NCBI GenBank assembly: GCA_023144895.1 | Contig: JAGLEV010000025.1 | Location: forward strand, 1 to 38,714 | Length of the DNA: 38,714 nucleotides | Source: Thiotrichaceae bacterium | GTDB lineage: Bacteria; Pseudomonadota; Gammaproteobacteria; Thiotrichales; Thiotrichaceae | Reading direction: 5' to 3' | Translations under genes and position numbers: made by a program | Notes under the pieces: generated by a model | Told to the model about the DNA's origin: nothing | The model's input: only the letters and a program-made list of their open reading frames with translations | Databases searched by the model: none | In this document: in pieces, positions 27,708-35,128 of the stretch | Layout of the letters: each line of letters opens with the position of its first letter | Numbering within the stretch: the first letter of the stretch is position 1

Positions 27708-27743
27708 TTGACTTAATCTCTAAAACAAGGAGAATACGCCACC
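27708..27743 (+). promoter_or_regulatory. tRNA promoter with stringent-type discriminator
   Basis: -35 TTGACT (27708-27713), 16 nt spacer, -10 GAGAAT (27730-27735), then ACGCCACC (27736-27743). The last matches the GCGCCNCC discriminator of ppGpp-repressed stable-RNA promoters at seven of eight positions. It ends 3 nt before the mature tRNA. Confidence 0.55.
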
Positions 27744-27746
27744 TCA

Positions 27747-27823
27747 GCGCTGGTAGCTCAGTTGGATAGAGTATCTGGCTACGAACCAGAGGGTCGGGGG
27801 TTCGAATCCTCCCCAGCGCGCCA
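27747..27823 (+). tRNA. tRNA-Arg (anticodon ACG)
   Basis: 77 nt including encoded CCA. The acceptor stem is GCGCTGG/CCAGCGC with discriminator G. The D arm is GCTC/GAGT with a G-T pair. The anticodon stem TCTGG/CCAGA holds loop CTACGAA, so the anticodon is ACG (read as ICG after deamination, decoding CGU/CGC/CGA). The T arm is GGGGG-TTCGAAT-CCTCC. All invariant positions I checked are present. It is a single gene with its own promoter and terminator. Confidence 0.97.
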
Positions 27824-27836
27824 TTATTTTTTAATT

Positions 27837-27862
27837 AAACCAGCTTCTTAGCTGGTTTTTTT
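27837..27862 (+). terminator. Intrinsic terminator of tRNA-Arg
   Basis: AAACCAGC (27837-27844), loop TTCTTA, GCTGGTTT (27851-27858), and a T-run to 27862. It starts 13 nt after the tRNA CCA. Confidence 0.85.
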
Positions 27863-28287
27863 ATGCTCGTTAAAAATGACTAACAGAATGAGGTGTAACA
27901 CTGTCACTCGCTGTTTTGGAGCGAAGATCACGCTTGAAAATACCGTTGCTCTTGAATTCATCTAACGTCAAGCACCGAACGGTAACATCGTGTAGAACGT
28001 CTTGATTTGTTGTTTTGTTTACTTGTTTCTTGCTAGAAACGTATTGATTAAAACCTTAATCTGGATTGGTTTTTTTGCACTTGGGCCAAGCAATATTTTT
28101 CATATTCTACATACTGTAGACTTATTTACACCTACTTCAATCATATTAAGAGACTGTAATACTGGTAGAAAATCTTAGCTTTAGATCATCCCATTGATAT
28201 GTATCAAAGAATATTAGAATTTAGTTATATTCTTAAGTCCTAATGCGCTAGTATTCAGACTATATTTCCTGAGTACAAAATGGATTT
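27863..28287. other. Gene-free stretch with possible decayed transposase-like frames (minus strand)
   Basis: No intact gene. On the minus strand one frame (28174 to 28019, one internal TGA) reads MIEVGVNKSTVCRI, then continues after the TGA to ...LINTFLARNK. The helix-turn-helix look of GVNKSTVCRI resembles IS30- or mariner-type transposase DNA-binding domains. A second overlapping frame (28054 to 27870) is open for about 61 codons and contains VRCLTLDEFKSNGIFKRDLR, which I do not recognise. Together they could be a frameshifted insertion-sequence remnant beside the tRNA. Chance is also possible. Confidence 0.25.
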
Positions 28288-28338
28288 GTGTACAAAATGG
28301 ATTTTGGAATAAACAATTATTTATATTTGGAGATGGTT

Positions 28339-28767
28339 ATGAAATTAAGTTATGCATTAATTATATCAAGCTTATTGATTTCTTTATCAGCACCGACGAT
28401 AGGGAAAGATGCTGAACAGTCTGACTTAGCAAAGCCGATTGTTGGTTTGATGAAGCACTTTAAAGCTGTTCGTGAAAATTTGAAGTTGAAAGATAAGCAA
28501 AATATTATTATCGACAACTGGATGGAGCAAGCACCTAAGCGTCGTACTGAGTTAGAAGAAGAAATACTAGAGCTTCGTGAAAAGCTTAGTGAAGCCATTG
28601 TTAATCGTGATACTCGTATTAAAAGAGATGCGTTAAAGCAGAAGCTATCAGAAGCAAACATTCGTTTAATCGAAGCGACTAGCTTGTGCGCACGTATGCT
28701 ACATAATACTTTGACGAAGGAACAATACGCTATTATCGTGAAGCATTACAACGACGATAAGTCCTAA
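28339..28767 (+). CDS. Spy/CpxP-like periplasmic protein (LTxxQ family)
   Basis: 142 residues. An N-terminal Sec signal (MKLSYALIISSLLISLSAPT) is followed by a fully helical, charged mature part with a long heptad-like region (about 60-110). It ends with LTKEQYAIIVKHY, the LTxxQ motif of Spy/CpxP/ZraP-like chaperones and metal-stress sensors. I chose ATG 28339 because GGAG sits 6 nt upstream and the signal peptide then starts cleanly; an in-frame ATG 28333 is equally spaced less well. A single Cys lies in the C-terminal helix. A 24-codon membrane micropeptide and a strong terminator follow, so the two probably form one transcript. Envelope stress role is inferred. Confidence 0.75.
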   Translation: MKLSYALIISSLLISLSAPTIGKDAEQSDLAKPIVGLMKHFKAVRENLKLKDKQNIIIDNWMEQAPKRRTELEEEILELREKLSEAIVNRDTRIKRDALKQKLSEANIRLIEATSLCARMLHNTLTKEQYAIIVKHYNDDKS

Positions 28768-28855
28768 TAACTTAGATCCTAAGTGACTGATCAAGTGATA
28801 AGTTACTAGACCTTTTATTTAAGCCCAAATATTAATAACAAATGAGGCGAATATT

Positions 28856-28930
28856 ATGATTAATTGGATAGAATTTGCATTATTTTTAAGTTTAATGGTC
28901 GCAGTATTACTAACAGGCTTTGTAATGTAG
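28856..28930 (+). CDS. 24-residue single-helix membrane micropeptide
   Basis: ATG with GAGG 8-9 nt upstream opens a 24-codon frame, MINWIEFALFLSLMVAVLLT then GFVM, ending in TAG. About 18 consecutive residues are hydrophobic and aromatic residues sit at the N-terminal boundary, typical of a single-span small membrane protein. A 13-bp intrinsic terminator begins 12 nt after the stop. It lies 88 nt after the Spy-like gene. I know no named family; it is too short to be recognised by standard gene callers. Confidence 0.6.
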   Translation: MINWIEFALFLSLMVAVLLTGFVM

Positions 28931-28941
28931 GTAATCGTTAT

Positions 28942-28982
28942 TACCGTTCTTGTTGTTATAAAAACAAGAACGGTAGCTTTTT
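28942..28982 (+). terminator. Intrinsic terminator after the Spy-like/micropeptide unit
   Basis: 13-bp perfect stem TACCGTTCTTGTT (28942-28954) / AACAAGAACGGTA (28963-28975), 8-nt loop, then GCTTTTT. Confidence 0.85.
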
Positions 28983-29046
28983 CTATCTTTCATGCTTATC
29001 AGCTAATGACCTTCCGTTCCCGTCAAATTATTAGCGATCAACAAAA

Positions 29047-31155
29047 CTAATTTACGACAAAACCAATATTCTTAAACTTACCTTTATCTTTAAACTCAAT
29101 TTCACGTTTCAAGCCAGCTAATAAGCTTTCAGTATCTAAAGATTTAGGTGCAAAACGGCTCTGTCTTACAACCGTAGCGAAGTCACCAGGAGTTAAACCA
29201 CGTAAACTGCGTACTTTCTTCTCTAGTGCTTTAGTATTTTTAATCTTACCATCAAAATCTTTTACAACCTGCATAAATAACTCCCAGCCTTGCTCTGGCT
29301 TGAGGTAATCAAACTTTACTTTTAAGTCAAAGCGACGTAATGAAGCTTGATCAAGATTATCCATTAAATTCGTTGAACATATAAAGATACCTTCAAAGCG
29401 TTCCATCTGAGTGAGTAGCTCATTGACTTGAGTCACTTCCCATGACTGCTGGGCACGACTACGGTCTTGTAAAAAACTGTCCGCCTCATCCAGTAATAAT
29501 AAAGCATCATTTTCAAGTGCTTGATCAAACATATTTTTAATGTTTTTCTCACTCATGCCCACATAAGCATCTAATAGATCAGAAGCCCGTTTGACTAACA
29601 AGGTCTTATCAAGAATTTTTGAAAGATGGCGTGCAAATTCACTTTTACCCGTACCAGAAGGGCCATATAAACAAAAGCGCCCTTGTTGGTATTTGCTCAA
29701 ACCTTCCTGTAAAGAAACTAAATCATAGTCTGCATTCAAAACATCAGGACGATAAGAAATAGGGGAGCCAACACTTTTAGCAAGATTTTTATCATAACCC
29801 ATCGCATGCAATGAATTACTGATGACTCGCTCAAGACTTTTTTCATTATCAACTTGTTTTTCATAGGCAAGCTCGGCAACCACTTTTGCTGCACTGGAAA
29901 TTAAGCCTGGAGAAAGATCCTCATTAATAGCAATTTTTTCTATCCATTTGTCACTGACATCAATATTGCGAGTATAGTAGTTTAGTATATTGATACGTGT
30001 TTTCTTCGGCGGTGTTTTGAGCTCCATCACATAATCAAAACGGCGTAAAATTGCCTCATCAATATGGCTCACAACATTGGAAACCCAGATAGCAGGAACA
30101 GGATTTTCTTCTAATACCATATTGAACCAACCCTTTTTAGAGTCAGTACTAGTACGAATACCATAACGTTCCATTGAACCATCACGAACAAAAACATCTT
30201 CAATCTCATCAAAGAGAATTAATGATTCTGTTTTACGTTTTAGCACTTCCTGACAAAGCTGGTAAGCATCCACTCGACCTTGGTACATGATGGCATCATT
30301 ATCGCTATCCGTAGTGGTCACTTCATAAAGTGTAAAGTCTAAGTCTTTTGCCAATGTACGGACAAGTTCACTTTTTCCCGTTCCTGGTGGGCCATAAATG
30401 AGAATATTACAACCCTGAATATTTTTCTCATTAGCTGCACGAAGGTAGCGGTTAATGATTTCGTAATCTTTGTTGATATAGCTGAAATCAGATATTTTTA
30501 ACTTAGCTTTTTTACCTTGGACAAAGAAGCGTTTTAGGGACTCCATGATGTCGGGTTGGTTATCATTGAGTAAAACATCAGAAATTTCATCCAGTACGCT
30601 AACTTGGTATTGCAAATTAGTTTGGCTATCACGGCTAAAACGTAGTAATCCCGTCTTATTTAATAAGCCATCACTTGATAGTGCTTCACGTACTTCTACG
30701 GTAGGAATTTCTAAAATAACAGAAAAGACATTAATCGCACCATAGGCTGAAATATCACCTAATACATCACAAATGGCTTCTAGCTCACCGACTGCATTCA
30801 TTAATACCGCAAAACTTAATAATTGTTGTTCAACGGTATTTAACTGAATGAGATCGCTTAACTTTATGATATTTTTATTTAGCGTTAAGTCGGTGAAATC
30901 ATGTTCTTTTTCGTGGTATTTTTTATGTTGATTTTTCAGTATTTTACGAAATTTTTTCTTAGAAAGTTCGTTATCATCATCATACTTATCGAGTAAATTT
31001 TCTAAGCCTACGGCACTAAAGGCACGCTCATTACCATAGAGACCATAAGAAATATCCATTAAGGTATAACCCTTTAGATCGAGAAGGATGCGAAGAGACC
31101 AAAGGATAACAAGTTCAGAGTATTGATCCATAGGCGATTTAATATCAGTAGCCAT
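29047..31155 (-). CDS. Tandem AAA+ ATPase of unknown function
   Basis: 702 residues, no signal or membrane segment. The N-terminal 240 residues are helical and unrecognised. AAA module 1 has Walker A GPPGTGKS (255-262), Walker B LILFDEIED (312-320), a WVSN sensor-1 (357-360) and arginine-finger-like RRFD (371-374). Module 2 has Walker A GPSGTGKS (498-505), pore-loop-like DAYVGMSEKNI (529-539), Walker B LLLLDEAD (552-559), STN (594-596) and RRFD (607-610). Both sites look competent for ATP binding and hydrolysis. The second module resembles classical Cdc48/FtsH/Vps4-like AAA modules, so a double-ring unfoldase or remodeller is plausible. It starts 107 nt downstream of a small membrane protein gene on the same strand. 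Substrate unknown. Confidence 0.85.
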   Translation of the reverse strand: MATDIKSPMDQYSELVILWSLRILLDLKGYTLMDISYGLYGNERAFSAVGLENLLDKYDDDNELSKKKFRKILKNQHKKYHEKEHDFTDLTLNKNIIKLSDLIQLNTVEQQLLSFAVLMNAVGELEAICDVLGDISAYGAINVFSVILEIPTVEVREALSSDGLLNKTGLLRFSRDSQTNLQYQVSVLDEISDVLLNDNQPDIMESLKRFFVQGKKAKLKISDFSYINKDYEIINRYLRAANEKNIQGCNILIYGPPGTGKSELVRTLAKDLDFTLYEVTTTDSDNDAIMYQGRVDAYQLCQEVLKRKTESLILFDEIEDVFVRDGSMERYGIRTSTDSKKGWFNMVLEENPVPAIWVSNVVSHIDEAILRRFDYVMELKTPPKKTRINILNYYTRNIDVSDKWIEKIAINEDLSPGLISSAAKVVAELAYEKQVDNEKSLERVISNSLHAMGYDKNLAKSVGSPISYRPDVLNADYDLVSLQEGLSKYQQGRFCLYGPSGTGKSEFARHLSKILDKTLLVKRASDLLDAYVGMSEKNIKNMFDQALENDALLLLDEADSFLQDRSRAQQSWEVTQVNELLTQMERFEGIFICSTNLMDNLDQASLRRFDLKVKFDYLKPEQGWELFMQVVKDFDGKIKNTKALEKKVRSLRGLTPGDFATVVRQSRFAPKSLDTESLLAGLKREIEFKDKGKFKNIGFVVN

Positions 31156-31261
31156 AGCAAAAATTGATCATAAGGGAAAATTGTGACTATAGGCTATTTT
31201 AGGAAATTTATCACCTTTGAATGATAGCTCAATGACTAGTTTGTTAGATAGTGCTAGAAAT

Positions 31262-31495
31262 TTATAGTAACCAGCGATAAATTCCAACAATATTAATGAG
31301 TGTAAAAATACTATTTTGCGCCACAATACCATAGGCTTTTTGTTGTAATGCCCACGCCAATAACAAAAGACTAGAGGCGGTGTATACGACATAAGCCCAA
31401 GGGCTAATCGAGATATTCAATGCCAATAAACTAGCACCGATAATGCTTAAAATAGCTCCACCCCATTCCAATGCTAATACTGTTGATCTTTTCAT
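31262..31495 (-). CDS. Small three-helix membrane protein, PnuC-like/YgjV-like
   Basis: 77 residues with three hydrophobic segments (about 8-25, 33-50, 58-76). It ends NIVGIYRWLL, similar to the last helix of PnuC-type nicotinamide riboside transporters ('xNxxGxYRW') and to short proteins of unknown function found in proteobacteria. It is too short to be a full transporter, so it may oligomerise like SemiSWEETs; that is speculation. GGAAAG precedes the ATG by 6 nt. It is upstream of the tandem AAA+ gene on the same strand and may share its transcript. A shorter overlapping frame in another phase is a shadow. Confidence 0.7.
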   Translation of the reverse strand: MKRSTVLALEWGGAILSIIGASLLALNISISPWAYVVYTASSLLLLAWALQQKAYGIVAQNSIFTLINIVGIYRWLL

Positions 31496-31523
31496 ATTTA
31501 TCTTTCCGATTTGAAAAGCAAAG

Positions 31524-31569
31524 AATATAGACTTATTAATAACCCTGTCACATAATTCTGCGATATAAT
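31524..31569. promoter_or_regulatory. Divergent promoter region
   Basis: Minus strand: -35 GTGACA (31551-31546), 16 nt spacer, -10 TATATT (31529-31524), aimed at the small membrane protein and AAA+ gene. Plus strand: a perfect -10 TATAAT (31564-31569), 30 nt before the next gene, without a recognisable -35. Confidence 0.4.
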
Positions 31570-31598
31570 GGGCTTTTTTATACTAAGCAAATCCCATC

Positions 31599-32297
31599 AT
31601 GAGTGATTTTATTCTTGAACCTAGTGATAACCCAGGAGCGCATGAGCGTCACCTTGTTCGTCGTCATAACAATCCACTATTTGAAGATAAGCAAACCGAG
31701 CTTGATCAAGCCTCGCAGTTAAAGGCGCAAGAAAAAGATCACGAGATCTTAATGGCTTATCAAAAAACGCTACATAGTCTGTTTAATCAAGCAGTCTCAC
31801 TCAAGCCCAATGAGGAAAGTGAGACAATTCTAAGGATTAAAAGTGAATTTGATGAATTGTATGAAACGGCTTGTAATATTGCGGATGATCAAAGTGATAA
31901 TAAAAAAGCAATACGTTCACTGATCGATAGTATTATGAAGACAGTGATTGCTGCTGCAGGCAATGATTCTCAGGCTCAGCAAGAGCTACAACAAGAAACA
32001 ATGGCACGTGATACACATTTTGAGTTGCTAAAATGTCAATTAGTTGGGGATTTAATTAATCCAGAGTCACCCATTCAACAGGATGAACTGGTAGCAACCT
32101 TGCTTTCTGCGAATAAAGATGATTTGGCACTTTGTTTACAGATCTTTGACCCTAAACAATTAGTTTTGATTGTTGAAGAGGGTGAAGTTTTACTGAATCG
32201 CCTAGGTGGACAACGGATAGATATTCAAGAAGCTGCTGAGAATATTGTTTTTATCCAAGGTTTTATTAGCTATGTTAGTCAGTATCAAGAAGTGTAG
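31599..32297 (+). CDS. Conserved-looking hypothetical protein, acidic and helical
   Basis: 232 residues, soluble, no signal peptide. The N-terminus MSDFILEPSDNPGAHERHLV is polar; the remainder is helical and rich in Glu, Gln and Leu, with possible coiled coils around 30-60 and 85-140. LCLQIFDPKQLVLIVEEGEV is a hydrophobic stretch that may form a domain core. I do not recognise a family. It faces away from the small membrane protein/AAA+ pair across a shared promoter region and precedes tcdA by 76 nt. Real gene: good codon continuity and a fitting start after a TATAAT box. Confidence 0.7.
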   Translation: MSDFILEPSDNPGAHERHLVRRHNNPLFEDKQTELDQASQLKAQEKDHEILMAYQKTLHSLFNQAVSLKPNEESETILRIKSEFDELYETACNIADDQSDNKKAIRSLIDSIMKTVIAAAGNDSQAQQELQQETMARDTHFELLKCQLVGDLINPESPIQQDELVATLLSANKDDLALCLQIFDPKQLVLIVEEGEVLLNRLGGQRIDIQEAAENIVFIQGFISYVSQYQEV

Positions 32298-32373
32298 TAT
32301 TGGGCGTATTACCATGGGTTTCAGCTAGCTATTGATAGGCTAAAGTCTAACTTTTCGTGAGAAACAATCTCTT

Positions 32374-33135
32374 ATGGCAACATGTGATAATCAAAGGCGC
32401 TTTCAGGGTGTAGCTAAAATCTATAGCCCCGCAGGTTTTGAGCAATTTCAAAATGCTCATCTCTGTGTGGTTGGTTTAGGTGGGGTGGGTTCATGGGCGG
32501 TTGAAGCATTCGCTCGTTCTGCTATTGGTGAGTTAACTTTGATTGATATGGATCATATTGCAGAGTCCAATATCAACCGTCAAATTCAAGCAACTTCAGA
32601 AACGCTTGGACAGTCCAAGGCGATTGCTTTACAAGAGCGTATTCTAGCGATTAATCCTCATTGTAAGATTCATTGTATTGATGATTTTGTGACAACAGAA
32701 AATACCGCCAAATTATTAGATCAAGATTATGATTGGGTCATTGATTGTATTGATAATTTTAGAGTGAAGTCTGCAATGATTGCTTATTGCAAACGACAAA
32801 AAATAAAAATAATAACAGTGGGTGGTGCGGGAGGAATGATTGACCCCACGAAAATACAATTAGTCGACTTAGCACGAACAAAACAGGATCCATTATTGGC
32901 AAAGACACGTAAATTATTACGACAAGCGTTTAATTTTCCACAAAACCCGAAGCGACGCTTCTCTATACCCTGTGTATTTTCTGAAGAACCGCTTCGTTAT
33001 CCTGATAATAATAAGGGCGTGAGTGGTTTAAATTGTGGCGGTTTTGGCTCGGCGGTGACTGTGACTGCTAGCTTTGGATTTTTTGTTGCTGCGTATGTCT
33101 TGAATAAGTTGGCAGTGAATGACTTATTGAAATAA
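32374..33135 (+). CDS. tcdA: tRNA threonylcarbamoyladenosine dehydratase (CsdL/TcdA)
   Basis: Converts t6A37 of ANN-decoding tRNAs to the cyclic ct6A form using ATP; E1-like fold. Of 253 residues, the nucleotide loop GLGGVGSWAVEAFARSAIG is near 33, DMDHIAESNINRQ near 60, and VIDCIDNFRVK near 118. SIPCVFSEEP near 190 and GVSGLNCGGFGSAVT near 215 follow, as in E. coli TcdA. The membrane tail found in some homologues is short here: one hydrophobic helix near the C-terminus. The E1 catalytic Cys used in MoeB/ThiF chemistry is not needed. 76 nt separate it from the upstream hypothetical gene. Confidence 0.93.
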   Translation: MATCDNQRRFQGVAKIYSPAGFEQFQNAHLCVVGLGGVGSWAVEAFARSAIGELTLIDMDHIAESNINRQIQATSETLGQSKAIALQERILAINPHCKIHCIDDFVTTENTAKLLDQDYDWVIDCIDNFRVKSAMIAYCKRQKIKIITVGGAGGMIDPTKIQLVDLARTKQDPLLAKTRKLLRQAFNFPQNPKRRFSIPCVFSEEPLRYPDNNKGVSGLNCGGFGSAVTVTASFGFFVAAYVLNKLAVNDLLK

Positions 33136-33177
33136 AGTTATCTGAACCCTCTAAAATAATTAAAAGGCTTGTTTCGT

Positions 33178-34263
33178 TTGCAAAATTCTTCTTCCATTTT
33201 ACTTGCTAGTTATCATGACAAGATAATGTTAGGGAAAATTGTCAGTGATCCGCACCAGCAACCAATACTCAAGGCTTTACAGCAACTTTACACACAATTA
33301 CAGGAGAGTAAGCCATTACTCCTGTACAGAATTGCTCAAAGGTTAAAATTAGCTCCAGTCAAGGCAAAAAATAAAGGGCTCTATGTTTGGGGAGGCGTTG
33401 GGCGTGGTAAGACTTTTTTAATGAATTTATTTTACCAGTACTTACCACAGCAGAAGATGCGCTTACACTTTCATCGTTTTATGCAATTGGTTCATGAGCA
33501 GTTAGCAGAAAATCAACATAAAGAAGACCCCTTACGGTCGGTTGCTGATTATTTTAGTGAACGGGCAAGTGTCTTATGTTTGGATGAAGTCAATGTCACT
33601 GATATTACGGATGCAATGATCTTATCTCGCTTATTACATCATCTCTATAGACAAAATATAGTGATGGTGATGACATCAAACCTAGCGCCTGATGATTTAT
33701 ACCCTGAAGGATTGCAACGAGAACAGTTTTTACCCGCAATCCAGTTGATTCATCAGTATAACAAGGTCATTCAGATGACGGGAGAGTTGGATTATCGGCA
33801 GAACTTATTAGCTCAGACTATGCTTTATTATGTACCCGCAGATGCACGTGCAGAACAACAATTACAACGTATTTATCGCAATTTATCTGGAGTTGATTTA
33901 CATCAAGAGCGTACTGATATTATTATTAACCAGCGTTCTATTTGGGTAAAAAAATGGTCGGATAATATTGTTTGGTTTGAGTTTACAGTGATTTGTGGTA
34001 ATGGTCGAAGTACTGAAGATTACCTGCAAATAGCAACCTATTTTAGTACAATTATCATTTCTAATATTCCTTGTATGGATGACCAAAGACTGGATGAATT
34101 GAGGCGCTTTATCAATATGATCGATATCTATTATGACAAACAAATTAAACTGATTGTCTCTGCTGATGCTCGTCCTGAATTATTGTATCTATCGGGTGAA
34201 TTGGTGACAGAATATCAGCGCACACAAAGTCGTTTATTAGAAATGCAATCAACACAATATTGA
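33178..34263 (+). CDS. zapE: Cell division ATPase ZapE (AFG1-like)
   Basis: About 361 residues of the AFG1/ZapE ATPase family, linked to Z-ring disassembly under low oxygen in E. coli. Walker A is in GVGRGKTFLMNLFY. LHFHRFMQLVHEQL and DEVNVTDITDAMILSRLL (Walker B) follow. MTSNLAPDDLYPEGLQREQF is the sensor region. The C-terminus LLEMQSTQY mirrors E. coli ZapE. After Walker B 'DE', E. coli as I recall it has FF where this protein has VN. Start: TTG 33178 has AAAAGG 10 nt upstream; TTG 33169 is too close to that site; ATG 33226 would cut part of the family's N-terminus. 42 nt after tcdA. Confidence 0.9.
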   Translation: MQNSSSILLASYHDKIMLGKIVSDPHQQPILKALQQLYTQLQESKPLLLYRIAQRLKLAPVKAKNKGLYVWGGVGRGKTFLMNLFYQYLPQQKMRLHFHRFMQLVHEQLAENQHKEDPLRSVADYFSERASVLCLDEVNVTDITDAMILSRLLHHLYRQNIVMVMTSNLAPDDLYPEGLQREQFLPAIQLIHQYNKVIQMTGELDYRQNLLAQTMLYYVPADARAEQQLQRIYRNLSGVDLHQERTDIIINQRSIWVKKWSDNIVWFEFTVICGNGRSTEDYLQIATYFSTIIISNIPCMDDQRLDELRRFINMIDIYYDKQIKLIVSADARPELLYLSGELVTEYQRTQSRLLEMQSTQY

Positions 34264-34266
34264 TAA

Positions 34267-34312
34267 GAATAGTCTTTCGTTCATTATTGTTGGAGCTACA
34301 TCCTGACTATTC
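34267..34312. repeat. Inverted repeat between zapE and sdhC
   Basis: GAATAGTC (34267-34274) and GACTATTC (34305-34312) form a perfect 8-bp stem with a 30-nt loop, inside which GGA/TCC can pair. No T-run follows. Probable 3' hairpin of the zapE transcript. Confidence 0.4.
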
Positions 34313-34353
34313 AATAGAGTTTTCATGTAAGTCACTTATAACATAATAAATAA

Positions 34354-34368
34354 TTATCATCATGATAA
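34354..34368. promoter_or_regulatory. 15-bp perfect palindrome across the sdhC start codon
   Basis: TTATCAT-C-ATGATAA; the ATG of sdhC (34362) is inside it. It lies in AT-rich DNA and resembles Fur-type GATAAT/ATTATC hexamers. A repressor here would block transcription or translation of the whole sdh operon. No clear ribosome site precedes the ATG. Confidence 0.3.
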
Positions 34369-34739
34369 AATCATCACCTATATCTCCTCATTTGCAACGT
34401 TATAAATTGCCACTCAATGCTTGGTTCTCTATTTTCCATCGGCTCAGTGGTATTGCACTCTTTATTGGGTTCTTTTTGATTACTATCTTATTAGTGATCG
34501 CTAGTCATGGGGAAGGTGCATGGCAAATGGTACAACCTATAATCAGCCATAGTATGAGTCAATGCATCGTCTTTCTATTTACCTTTATTTTATATTTTCA
34601 TCTTTGTAATGGTATTCGTCATTTATTTTGGGATATAGGCAAGGGTTTAGATTTAGCCAGTGCTTCACGTAGTGCAAAAATAGCATTGACTGTGGCGATT
34701 CTCTTAAACTTACTCACATGGTTATTCGTATGGCTTTAG
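34362..34739 (+). CDS. sdhC: Succinate dehydrogenase cytochrome b556 subunit
   Basis: Membrane anchor of complex II, three helices, binding heme b and quinone. 125 residues. ISPHLQRYKLP and SIFHRLSGIALF match the family signatures. HLCNGIRHLFWDIG contains the heme-ligand His region. Hydrophobic segments are about 28-50, 68-88 and 103-124. No good Shine-Dalgarno is visible before the ATG, but the N-terminus matches the family exactly. It overlaps sdhD. First gene of sdhCDAB. Confidence 0.93.
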   Translation: MIKSSPISPHLQRYKLPLNAWFSIFHRLSGIALFIGFFLITILLVIASHGEGAWQMVQPIISHSMSQCIVFLFTFILYFHLCNGIRHLFWDIGKGLDLASASRSAKIALTVAILLNLLTWLFVWL

Positions 34740-35116
34740 GCGCAATGCAAACAACACTGGCAAAAGTCAAAGGTTTAGGCTCAGCACATAATGGCACTGA
34801 ACATTTCTGGTGGCAACGAGTGAGTGCGCTAGCTTTAATTCCCTTGGTGCTTTGGCTTTGTTTTAGTCTTGCTAGTCTTGGATCTAGTGATTATAACTCC
34901 GTAAAAAACTGGTTTGATTCAATATTTAATGCCATTACTGCGAGTTTGTTTGTTGTTGTTTCCTTATACCACGGACAACTGGGGATGCAGATGGTAATAG
35001 AAGATTACATTAGTCAAACCTCACATCGTTTAATTTTATTGATTGCCTTAAAGTTAGGTACGGTATTTGCTTGCTGTTTTGCAGTATTTGCTATTATAAA
35101 ATTATGGACAATCTAA
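34718..35116 (+). CDS. sdhD: Succinate dehydrogenase hydrophobic membrane anchor subunit
   Basis: Second membrane anchor of complex II. Up to 132 residues, three hydrophobic helices (about 33-53, 62-88, 103-131). VKGLGSAHNGTEHFWWQRVSA is the typical N-terminal motif of SdhD of the alphaproteobacterial/Thiotrichales style. The SLYHGQLGMQMVIEDYI segment contains the heme-ligand His and the Asp-Tyr pair near the quinone site. Start is uncertain: ATG 34718, 34730 or 34745. The last begins 5 nt after the sdhC stop with AGG close by; the first overlaps sdhC by 22 nt. Confidence 0.92.
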   Translation: MVIRMALGAMQTTLAKVKGLGSAHNGTEHFWWQRVSALALIPLVLWLCFSLASLGSSDYNSVKNWFDSIFNAITASLFVVVSLYHGQLGMQMVIEDYISQTSHRLILLIALKLGTVFACCFAVFAIIKLWTI

Positions 35117-35128
35117 AGGATATTACCG

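Noticed and set aside
31168-31392. 74-codon minus-strand frame overlapping the small PnuC-like membrane protein
   Set aside because: It lies in another phase within or beside the better-supported 77-residue gene with a proper ribosome site and helices.
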